Source: a virus. Taken from it: a DNA stretch of 25,295 nucleotides. The notes under the pieces were generated by a model, which saw only the letters and a list, made by a program, of their open reading frames with translations, ran no database searches and had not been told where the DNA came from. The position numbers and the translations under genes were made by a program. The first letter of the stretch is position 1. Each line of letters opens with the position of its first letter. The stretch spans positions 1-25,295 of IMG/VR virus record IMGVR_UViG_3300023179_000473. The stretch is one strand, 5' to 3'. Of the stretch, positions 18,970-25,295 are shown in pieces.

Positions 18970-19878
18970 ATGGCTGTAATCACCCGCTCAAATCACCCGG
19001 ACGCCCTTTGGCCCGGTGTGAAAGTCTGGTTCGGAAAGACCTATCAGGGCCTTCCCCGTCAATGGGGCGAGATTTTCGATATGGACACTTCCGACAAGGC
19101 CTATGAGTATCTGATCGAAACCACTGGTTTTGGTCTGGCTCCCGTCAAAGCTGAAGGCCAGTCGATCAGCTACGACAGCGACGGCCAGGGTTACAAGACG
19201 ACCCTGACCCACGTTGTCACCGGCCTGGGCTACATCGTCACTCGGGAAGAGCTGGAAGACAACCAGTATGCCGCCGTCTCCAAGACGCGCAGCAAGTCGC
19301 TGGCGTTCTCCATGCGTCAAACCCAGGAGGTCATCCACGCGAACGTGCTTAACCGCGCGTTCTCGACTTCCTATCCCATCGGTGACGGCGCGGCCCTGCT
19401 TTCGGCTTCGCATCCGACCCGCTCGGGCAACCAGTCGAACCTGATTGCGGTGGCTGCCGACCTCTCGGAAGCCTCGCTGGAAAGCCTGCTGGTGCAGATC
19501 GCCAATGCTCAGAACAATCGCGGTCTCCGCATTGGTCTGCGCGGCGAAAAGCTGATCGTCCCGACTGCCGAGATGTTCAACGCGGAACGCATTCTGAAGT
19601 CCCAACTTCGGACCGGCACCGCAAACAACGACATCAACGCAATGCGGTCGATGGGCCTCCTGCCCGGCGGCTGTGCGGTCAACAACTACCTGACCGACAC
19701 GGACGCTTTCTTCATCAAGACCAACGCCCCCAACGGCATGGTTTCCTACTGGCGTCGTCAGCCTGGCCTTGAGCAGGACAACGACTTCGATACGGAAAAC
19801 GCCAAAGCCAAGTCCACGCAGCGTTTCGTTGCTGGCACTGGCGACTGGCGCTCCATGTACGGTTCGGCCGGCGCGTAA
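18970..19878 (+). CDS. Major capsid protein (HK97-fold, Mu gpT-like appearance)
   Basis: 302 residues starting MAVITRSNHPDALWPGVKVW. Features recalling Mu gpT-like head subunits: FGKTYQGLPRQWGEIFDM near 21-38, GYIVTREELEDNQYAAV near 89-105, HANVLNRAF near 122-130, DGAALLSASHPTRSG near 138-152, and SYWRRQPGLEQDNDFDT near 260. It has the best ribosome site in the module (AAGGAGG, 8 bases before ATG) and codon use biased to C-ending codons, both consistent with the most abundant virion protein. The HK97 fold is inferred from family likeness. No N-terminal delta domain is obvious; a separate scaffold is encoded upstream. Confidence 0.87.
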   Translation: MAVITRSNHPDALWPGVKVWFGKTYQGLPRQWGEIFDMDTSDKAYEYLIETTGFGLAPVKAEGQSISYDSDGQGYKTTLTHVVTGLGYIVTREELEDNQYAAVSKTRSKSLAFSMRQTQEVIHANVLNRAFSTSYPIGDGAALLSASHPTRSGNQSNLIAVAADLSEASLESLLVQIANAQNNRGLRIGLRGEKLIVPTAEMFNAERILKSQLRTGTANNDINAMRSMGLLPGGCAVNNYLTDTDAFFIKTNAPNGMVSYWRRQPGLEQDNDFDTENAKAKSTQRFVAGTGDWRSMYGSAGA

Positions 19879-19884
19879 GGAAAG

Positions 19885-19906
19885 GGGGCCGGTTAACGCC
19901 GGCCCC
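19885..19906 (+). terminator. GC-rich hairpin after the major capsid gene
   Basis: GGGGCCGG (19885-19892) pairs perfectly with CCGGCCCC (19899-19906) around TTAACG, 6 bases after the capsid stop. No T-run follows, so it is probably a partial terminator or an mRNA 3'-end stabiliser that sets high capsid expression relative to downstream genes. Confidence 0.55.
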
Positions 19907-19913
19907 TGACCCT

Positions 19914-20150
19914 ATGTATCTTTCAGGCCAACCCTGGGCGATTTGCGATAGGTGCTCCTTCAAGGTGCGCCACACGGCGCTATTCAAGGAATGGACGAAC
20001 CTGATGGTTTGCCAGCCCTGTCTAGACCCTCGCCCTGCCCAACTTACACCTCCGAAGATTTGGCCGGAAGGTGTCCCCATTCGTGACCCGCGCCCTCGCC
20101 CGCCTGACATATTTGTCAGCGATAACGAGGTGACGGCGGATGACTTTTAG
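19914..20150 (+). CDS. Zinc-knuckle phage protein, 78 aa
   Basis: Starts MYLSGQPWAICDRCSFKVRH. A first pair of cysteines CDRC at residues 11-14 and a second CQPC at 33-36 make a Cys4 zinc-binding module with a W-I-C-D-R-C-S-F-K motif seen in small proteins after phage capsid genes. The rest is Pro-rich (DPRPAQLTPPKIWPEG). Function unknown; virion-associated zinc ribbon or nucleic-acid binder are both possible. The start lies 8 bases after the capsid hairpin, which might limit its translation. Confidence 0.7.
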   Translation: MYLSGQPWAICDRCSFKVRHTALFKEWTNLMVCQPCLDPRPAQLTPPKIWPEGVPIRDPRPRPPDIFVSDNEVTADDF

Positions 20151-20159
20151 GAGGCCTTC

Positions 20160-20774
20160 ATGGCCCTGTTGAACTATACCCAAGTCCTGCCCTTCGCCGG
20201 GGACCTTGTGACCACGACGGGCAAGGCGGCGCTCAAGAGCGACGGAACGCAGGGTCTGGCCATGTATGTGGCGCCCGCTGTGGCGGGGGCTGCGGTATCG
20301 GCCTCCAACCCGCTGCCGGTGGGTGGCAATATCGGCGTCATTTCGCAAAGCCCGACGGTATCGGCCTCGCCTGCCTATTCGACCGGCGACGTAATCGGGA
20401 CCAAGATGACGTTTGCTGCGTCGGTCCTTGCGGCGGGTGGCTCTGGCCTTGTCCAAGCGGTCAACATCGACTGCAAGAGCGCGCAAACGGGCGCAATGGA
20501 CCTGATCCTGTTCAACGCCGACCCGGCTGCATCGACGTTCACTGATAACGCTGCTCTGGCGGTCAACGCGGCCGACTTTGACAAGGTTTGCGGCGTGGTT
20601 CACATTAGCGATTGGACCAACCTGGGCACGCCCTCGTTTGCTCAGGCGCAAAACCTCGCGCTGCCTTTCGCCTTGGCCGGAACAAGCCTGTTTGGGGTTC
20701 TCGTGGCTCGCTCGACGCCGACCCTTGGAAGCACGTCGGACCTTACCATCTCGGTTAATGTGATCCGCAACTGA
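20160..20774 (+). CDS. Putative virion protein, 204 aa, beta-rich
   Basis: Starts MALLNYTQVLPFAGDLVTTT. Mostly beta strands with small residues, and a segment AGGSGLVQAVNIDCKSAQTG, then LILFNADPAASTFTDNAAL, resembling proteins that phage annotations list as structural. AGGAGG sits 5 bases before the ATG, pointing to high expression. It overlaps the next gene by TGATG. No precise family recognised. Confidence 0.7.
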   Translation: MALLNYTQVLPFAGDLVTTTGKAALKSDGTQGLAMYVAPAVAGAAVSASNPLPVGGNIGVISQSPTVSASPAYSTGDVIGTKMTFAASVLAAGGSGLVQAVNIDCKSAQTGAMDLILFNADPAASTFTDNAALAVNAADFDKVCGVVHISDWTNLGTPSFAQAQNLALPFALAGTSLFGVLVARSTPTLGSTSDLTISVNVIRN

Positions 20775-21589
20775 TGCAATCGCTCGCAGCCCGCGTCGCC
20801 ATTTTGGGCGCAAATCTCGATCCGGACGCGGCGCGATGGATTGCGACCGTGGGTCAGGCCAATATCAGCGCTTCGCGCGGCCGGCTAGTTTCTGACACCA
20901 TCCGCGAACTGAAAGCGGGCGGCGTCTGGGCCGATCTGGACTTCCTGCCGGTCCTGACAGCCGAGAACGAAGCGTCGGCTCTCGTGGATTGGAAGGCCCG
21001 AAAATCAATGTCGGTGCAGACTACCGTTGTGACCCTGCCGACGTTTACCGTTGATCGGGGTTACGCTTTTGATGGTTTGACAAACTATATAAGCACCGGG
21101 TTTGTTCCTTCTACGGATTGCGTAGCTGCAACCGGCACGTCGTTCATGTTGGGAGCTTATGAGCGAACCAACGTAGGCACGGCCTCGGCGCGCGCTATGG
21201 GGGCACTGACTTCGGCCACTAGAACGGCATTGCTGGTTCCGCGAAGCTCGACTGTGGCGCAAGCCTCGCTAAACGCGGCGGCGGTAAGCATTGCAACGGG
21301 CCTTTCTGACAGCCGGGGGCTGACCATTGGCGTGACCGATGGAGCTAACGGCACGGGCTACAAGAACGGCGCTGTAGGCGTCACAACGGCACTGACCACG
21401 CCCGGCTCTGCGCTGGTTAACATAGCCCTATTCATGGGCGCCTATAACAATGCGGGCACTCCCGCAGCGTTCCGCGCCTCGACCCTTGCTATGGGCATGT
21501 TTGGCCGCAACGCTTGGACTGCCACGCAGCACGCGCAATTCTATGCCATCATGCAACGGTATATGACGAAGCTGGGGGCTAACGTCTAA
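20774..21589 (+). CDS. Putative virion protein with a LamG/concanavalin-like domain, 271 aa
   Basis: Starts MQSLAARVAILGANLDPDAA. Residues 1-75 are helical; from about 90 the sequence takes on the look of a jelly-roll carbohydrate-binding fold: YAFDGLTNYISTGFVPST, SFMLGAYERTNVGTASAR, NGTGYKNGAVGVTTAL, ALVNIALFMGAYNNAGTPAA. Such domains decorate capsids or tails and can bind cell-surface glycans. The helix at the end (TATQHAQFYAIMQRYMTKLG) is typical of this phage protein type. Coupled by TGATG and a one-base overlap with the next gene. Confidence 0.68.
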   Translation: MQSLAARVAILGANLDPDAARWIATVGQANISASRGRLVSDTIRELKAGGVWADLDFLPVLTAENEASALVDWKARKSMSVQTTVVTLPTFTVDRGYAFDGLTNYISTGFVPSTDCVAATGTSFMLGAYERTNVGTASARAMGALTSATRTALLVPRSSTVAQASLNAAAVSIATGLSDSRGLTIGVTDGANGTGYKNGAVGVTTALTTPGSALVNIALFMGAYNNAGTPAAFRASTLAMGMFGRNAWTATQHAQFYAIMQRYMTKLGANV

Positions 21590-22254
21590 TGGCAACGTCC
21601 GGGCAAATCACGGCGCTTCTGACGGTTCGCGACTATGTGTCGGCGGCGCTTCAGCTTCTCGGGGTGATTGCTCCTGGGGATGACATCGAAGCCGACGAGG
21701 CCGATAGCGGCATTCGGTTTCTGTCGTCCATGCTGAAGGCTTGGCAGTCCGATGGCTGCAATCTTTGGCGTGATGATGAGGTTGACATCACTTGGCCGGC
21801 TAACACTGCGCAGTGCGACCTGTCGCCTAACGTGATTGACGTCATTTCCGCGCGCTACGTCCAAAATACGACCTATGAGCGGTGGCTAGATCGCTGGGAG
21901 CGGGGTTCTTATCAGACCCTGCCGAACAAGATTGCAGCCGGCTATCCGACGATATTTGTGTTCATCAAGACGCGGGGCAATCCGCAAATGGCCGTTTGGC
22001 CGGTTCCGACGACGGAAATTACCATTCGGGCCGATGTGGCGCGCGTCACCGAGGACGTCACTGACGTAGATCAGAACCTAGATATTCCGCAGGAATGGGC
22101 CGAGTGCGTCTATTACAACCTTGCTGCCAGGATGGCCGGGACGATGGGCGCCAATCCTAATATTGGGCGGGACGTGAACGATAAGGCGCGCGAGATGTAC
22201 GTTCGCATGAGTTCCTTTGATCGGCCGGGCTCTTATACCTTGGAGGCGTGGTGA
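21589..22254 (+). CDS. Head-tail connector, P22 gp4-like
   Basis: 221 residues. The stretch RDYVSAALQLLGVIAPGDDI, then SGIRFLSSMLKAWQSDGCNL (about 10-60) is the recognisable N-terminal pattern of P22 gp4-like tail accessory factors. Later, YPTIFVFIKTRGNPQMAVWP and a helical C-terminus with NLAARMAGTMGANP. Gp4 binds under the portal after packaging, closes the head and gives the platform for the tail needle. Consistent with the P22-like portal upstream. The ATG shares one base with the previous stop. Confidence 0.82.
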   Translation: MATSGQITALLTVRDYVSAALQLLGVIAPGDDIEADEADSGIRFLSSMLKAWQSDGCNLWRDDEVDITWPANTAQCDLSPNVIDVISARYVQNTTYERWLDRWERGSYQTLPNKIAAGYPTIFVFIKTRGNPQMAVWPVPTTEITIRADVARVTEDVTDVDQNLDIPQEWAECVYYNLAARMAGTMGANPNIGRDVNDKAREMYVRMSSFDRPGSYTLEAW

Positions 22255-22901
22255 TGACGGTTCTTGACATCATCAAACGGGCCATGAGGCTCAACGGCTC
22301 GACGGACGCCAATTCTGACCCATCGGACCGCGAAGCTAACGACGCGCTGATGGCCTATAACCAGATGGTTCGGGGCCTGTTCGGAACCGTCATCGGCCCA
22401 AGGGTCACGCCGCAAGCCACAAGCGTCAGCCGGACCGCTCAAGCGGGGCGGACCTATGTGGTGGGCACTGCTGCGGTGACAATCACCCTGCCCTATGCGC
22501 CGCGTCCTGGGGCGCGTGTGGGGGTGGCGGACGGCAACAACGCGCTGGCCACCTACAACACGACGCTGGCCCGCAATCGCCGGCTGATTGAAGGGTCGGC
22601 AACAAACAAGGTGCTGAACACGAACGGCTATAACGCCGTCTGGTTCTACCGGGTCGATACGGCCAACTGGACGCTGGAGGAAGATCAGGACTTGACTGAT
22701 ACGCCCTATTTCCAAGCGGATTTGATTGCGCGACTGCCTTGGATGCTGGCCTATACCCTTGCCTCAGAATTTGGCGCGGAACTGCGGCCTGAGGTGGCGC
22801 AACAGGCTACGGAAGGCCGGCAACATTTCCAGCGCATCTATGGGCGGAATGGTCGAGTGCGAATTGACAAGCCGCTTGGCTCGCCGGTGGCGCCCAACTG
22901 A
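22254..22901 (+). CDS. Neck/tail accessory protein (gp4-related, with inserted beta domain)
   Basis: 215 residues starting MTVLDIIKRAMRLNGSTDAN. The helical start (ANDALMAYNQMVRGLFGTVI) and end (RLPWMLAYTLASEFGAELRP) recall the gp4-type fold of the preceding gene, suggesting the two are related. In between is a beta segment (RTYVVGTAAVTITLPYAPRP, then NNALATYNTTLARNRRLIEG) of the kind found in phage fibre and baseplate proteins. ATG at 22254 chosen for GGAGG 7 bases upstream and the TGATG overlap; two in-frame GTGs lie just before it. Confidence 0.7.
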   Translation: MTVLDIIKRAMRLNGSTDANSDPSDREANDALMAYNQMVRGLFGTVIGPRVTPQATSVSRTAQAGRTYVVGTAAVTITLPYAPRPGARVGVADGNNALATYNTTLARNRRLIEGSATNKVLNTNGYNAVWFYRVDTANWTLEEDQDLTDTPYFQADLIARLPWMLAYTLASEFGAELRPEVAQQATEGRQHFQRIYGRNGRVRIDKPLGSPVAPN

Positions 22902-25295
22902 TGGCCGCTCTCTTTGACAGGGTGCGGGTCGAAACCGCCACGACGGGAACCGGCTCGCTCGCGATGGGCGCGGCGGTGGGTGGCTATCGCACGTTCATTC
23001 AAGCGGGCGTTCCGACAAGCACGCAGGTTAGCTACGTCATTGAGGACGGCTTGGCGTGGGAAATTGGCGTAGGGACATACACCTACCCATCGACCCTGAC
23101 GCGGGGTTTCACATCGTCGTCCACGGGCGCGCTGTTGAACCTCACGGGTCAGGCGACGGTGTTCATCGGCGCGTCATCGGCGGACATCCCGTCATCCTTT
23201 GCGACATTGACCACTCTGGATGATGTCGAAACAATCAACGCCTTTTTGCAGGTTCACGCTGGCGAAACGGTTTTCATCCCGCCGGGAAGCTACAGCCCCA
23301 ACTTTCTGGAGGCTGGCGAGCCTATCAGCATTCCGGCCAACACGACGCTGCAAGCGCTTGGCCTGGTGGAGATTAGCTCCGACAATCCAACGCGGCAAGT
23401 GTTCAATCTGGCCGGTGACCGGGCGGCATTGCTGGGCAATTTCCAACTGACTGGCAACTATACGCGGCCAAACTTTTCGTGGCGGGCGGGGGAATATACG
23501 TCTTGGGCCACGGCATGGAACGCGGCCAATCCGGCCTATGCAATCGCCAACTGGACGACGCAATCGTTCAGGAACGCATGGAACGCGGCGAACGACCACA
23601 GCCAGATCACGCCCCTTGGCCCCCTGAGCGGCTCCGACCGAGCAGCGGCCATCACGTCCTATGACGCCTCCAACATCCTGATTGACGGCCTGACCATCAC
23701 GGGCTTCCACGCGGGTGTTTGTCTTGAGGGCAAGGATGTCAAGGCGGCAACCTATCTGACGGCCAATTACGGCTCGCCGCCATATACTGACGCAGAGATC
23801 AGGTCCGCTACGGCGGCGATGCAGACCGAAAATAACCGGGTGGTCAACATCACCTTGGACGAATTCGACTTTGGCATCCTGGCCAAGAAGCAGCGCGACT
23901 TCATCATAGATAACATTTCAACCGAATGGATCGGCTGGCGCGTAAATCATGGTCAGCCTCATCTTGTCTACCTGGGGAACGAGACGGCGGACTATGAATA
24001 TTCATGGAACGTCCACTGCGGCACGATAAACGCCTATGGCTACGAGGGCGGCTCGGTCTTTAAGTCCAAGGGCTGTCTCGGCCTGAGCTGGGACATTATC
24101 AACTGCCGCTCGGTTCATGGCGCCGTGGCCATCGTCGAGGGCTGCACGGGCCTTGGCGGCGCTGTGATCGTGACCGATCACCATGAAACGACCGACCCGG
24201 TGAATGGCGCCGGGCAAAAGTTCGCGGTGTTAGTGTCCAACTCGCCGGGCTTCGTGTTCTCGGGTGCGATCTACGTCCAGCAGCGCGAAAATGAAGACGA
24301 GATGAGGGGCTGGGCCGTCGATAACAGCGACGGGGTTCGGTTCCTTCAGGGCTGTGAACTGGTCTGCGCCAAGGCGGCTGACGATGAATACAGCTTCCGG
24401 GTCCGGTCATCGAGCAAGGTCTACAGCGGGCCGACGAAATACACCGACACGAACAATCGAAACGCGCTGCTCTTCAAGCTGTCGGACGACCAGGAAGATG
24501 GCGGCAACGCCTCAGACTGTGTGCTGGAGTTTGCGGAAGTCACCGGGTCAACCCGCTTGGCTGAGTCTTTCGGCCTGTCGTCTGACAATCAGGTCTGGGC
24601 CGATCCGACAAAGGTGGCGACGTGGGACGCAACGGCTGCCTTGGTGGACAACGGCTTCGGCATGGGCAACGCCCTGATCGACCCGCGCGAGACGGTGCAG
24701 AAGGTGCTTGCCGTCTCGGCCACGACGGACCTGAGCCTGAAGGCGTCCAACGCGCTGACCATCACACGAGAGGGTCCAGACCCGCTCGACGAGGACGCGC
24801 TGCCGCCTCCCTATGTGTTCGCGAACAACGACACGATCACGATTGGATCGCGGACCTACACTTGGAAGACGACGCTTTCTGGCGCCAACCAGATCAAGAT
24901 TCCCGACGCGACCCTGGTTGCCGCCTACCCTACCATGACGGCGGAGTACGGCTATCTCCAGATTGCCTTCCTCAACGCCGCCATCATGGGCACGACGTAC
25001 AAGGGAGCTGGTGCAGGGGCCATTTACGGCACCGGCACGGCGGTAAATTCGCAGGTCGAGAGCGAGTGGGGCGGCAACCAGATTAACGTCAGGGCCAAGG
25101 CGGCGGGTGCGGGGGGCAACTCCATCGCCTGCTCTGTCTCCATGACGGGGAGCCATGCCGCATGGGCTACGGGGACGCTGACGGGTGGCGGTACGGCGGA
25201 TAATGCGCTGCTGAACCAGACTGTCCATGTGACCACTGGCGGCTTGGCGCTGACGATGACGCTACCAAGCACGGCGCCTAATGGATCGTTTGTCA
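22901..25295 (+). CDS. Tailspike/tail fibre with beta-helix-like body (partial, open at the right edge)
   Basis: 798 codons are readable without a stop; the end is outside the window. The N-terminus (MAALFDRVRVETATTGTGSL to about 95) is the virion-anchoring domain type with YVIEDGLAWEIGVGTYT. From about 110 (DDVETINAFLQVHAGETVFI, PPGSYSP) a pectin-lyase-like right-handed beta-helix begins, as in tailspikes that bind and cleave host surface polysaccharide, with repeating short strands to about 550. From about 630 a different beta module appears (TITIGSRTYTWKTTLSGANQ, then GGNQINVRAKAAGAGGNSIA), a domain found in many phage structural proteins. The ATG forms TGATG with the preceding gene. Confidence 0.82.
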   Translation, partial: MAALFDRVRVETATTGTGSLAMGAAVGGYRTFIQAGVPTSTQVSYVIEDGLAWEIGVGTYTYPSTLTRGFTSSSTGALLNLTGQATVFIGASSADIPSSFATLTTLDDVETINAFLQVHAGETVFIPPGSYSPNFLEAGEPISIPANTTLQALGLVEISSDNPTRQVFNLAGDRAALLGNFQLTGNYTRPNFSWRAGEYTSWATAWNAANPAYAIANWTTQSFRNAWNAANDHSQITPLGPLSGSDRAAAITSYDASNILIDGLTITGFHAGVCLEGKDVKAATYLTANYGSPPYTDAEIRSATAAMQTENNRVVNITLDEFDFGILAKKQRDFIIDNISTEWIGWRVNHGQPHLVYLGNETADYEYSWNVHCGTINAYGYEGGSVFKSKGCLGLSWDIINCRSVHGAVAIVEGCTGLGGAVIVTDHHETTDPVNGAGQKFAVLVSNSPGFVFSGAIYVQQRENEDEMRGWAVDNSDGVRFLQGCELVCAKAADDEYSFRVRSSSKVYSGPTKYTDTNNRNALLFKLSDDQEDGGNASDCVLEFAEVTGSTRLAESFGLSSDNQVWADPTKVATWDATAALVDNGFGMGNALIDPRETVQKVLAVSATTDLSLKASNALTITREGPDPLDEDALPPPYVFANNDTITIGSRTYTWKTTLSGANQIKIPDATLVAAYPTMTAEYGYLQIAFLNAAIMGTTYKGAGAGAIYGTGTAVNSQVESEWGGNQINVRAKAAGAGGNSIACSVSMTGSHAAWATGTLTGGGTADNALLNQTVHVTTGGLALTMTLPSTAPNGSFV

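Noticed and set aside
18368-20813. Minus-strand frames of 200-263 codons opposite the capsid region (18368-18970, 18988-19605, 20022-20813)
   Set aside because: Arg/Gly/Ala-rich shadow translations, spanning known gene borders, without start signals. Unlike the antisense HNH gene, they carry no domain.
24548-25228. 226-codon minus-strand frame opposite the tailspike
   Set aside because: The tailspike frame is open across the whole region and shows phage structural patterns; the minus frame has none.
1-25295. Integrase, attachment site, CRISPR array or insertion sequence
   Set aside because: No tyrosine or serine recombinase motifs, no regularly spaced repeats and no terminal inverted repeats with a transposase were seen.

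Overview
The window is about 25 kb of a tailed phage or prophage of an alphaproteobacterium, with P22-like (podovirus-type) head-neck proteins. The evidence is a terminase/portal/scaffold/capsid/neck/tailspike order, an Erf + NinB recombination pair, high GC with dense ATGA and TGATG gene overlaps, and a GapR (DUF2312) homologue, a family typical of Alphaproteobacteria (possibly a Caulobacterales-type host; this is inference). No integrase, attachment site, tRNA or CRISPR array was seen, so a temperate or lytic lifestyle cannot be decided here.

Layout. (1) 1-2727, minus strand: an early operon of small proteins, an Erf single-strand annealing protein, a coiled-coil protein and NinB, running off the left edge. 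(2) 2728-2863: a divergent control region. (3) 2864-10211, plus strand: a small Cro/YdaS-like regulator, SNF2-type helicase, beta-class DNA methyltransferase, two HNH nucleases, an HTH protein, a stand-alone DnaA domain IV protein, and a replication initiator-like gene carrying lambda-like repeats and a purine tract that may be the origin. It ends with small membrane/coiled-coil proteins, the GapR homologue and a NusG-like antiterminator. (4) 10212-11452: a 195-bp non-coding stretch and four minus-strand accessory genes with their own promoter-like sequence and an intrinsic terminator. (5) 11593-25295, plus strand: the late module of a beta-rich protein, TerS, TerL (interrupted and split), P22-like portal, a gene overlapping the portal tail, GroES, scaffold, a capsid-linked protein, a putative decoration protein, major capsid protein, neck proteins (P22 gp4-like) and a long tailspike/fibre open at the right edge.

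The most unusual locus is the large terminase. Its Walker A P-loop is interrupted between the catalytic Lys and Thr by a 284-residue intein. The intein keeps splicing blocks A, B, F and G, but where an endonuclease domain normally sits it carries a complete 185-codon HNH endonuclease gene on the OPPOSITE strand. The sense frame stays open across it and reads as a low-complexity linker. A perfect extended -10 element (TGATATAAT) lies just upstream of the antisense gene, inside intein block F. After splicing, the ATPase (232 aa) and the nuclease domain (242 aa) are still separate polypeptides, encoded in two frames joined by an ATGA overlap. The locus thus appears to combine a mini-intein, a reverse-oriented homing endonuclease and a two-subunit terminase motor. 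All family assignments are from motif recognition by eye; no database search was run.
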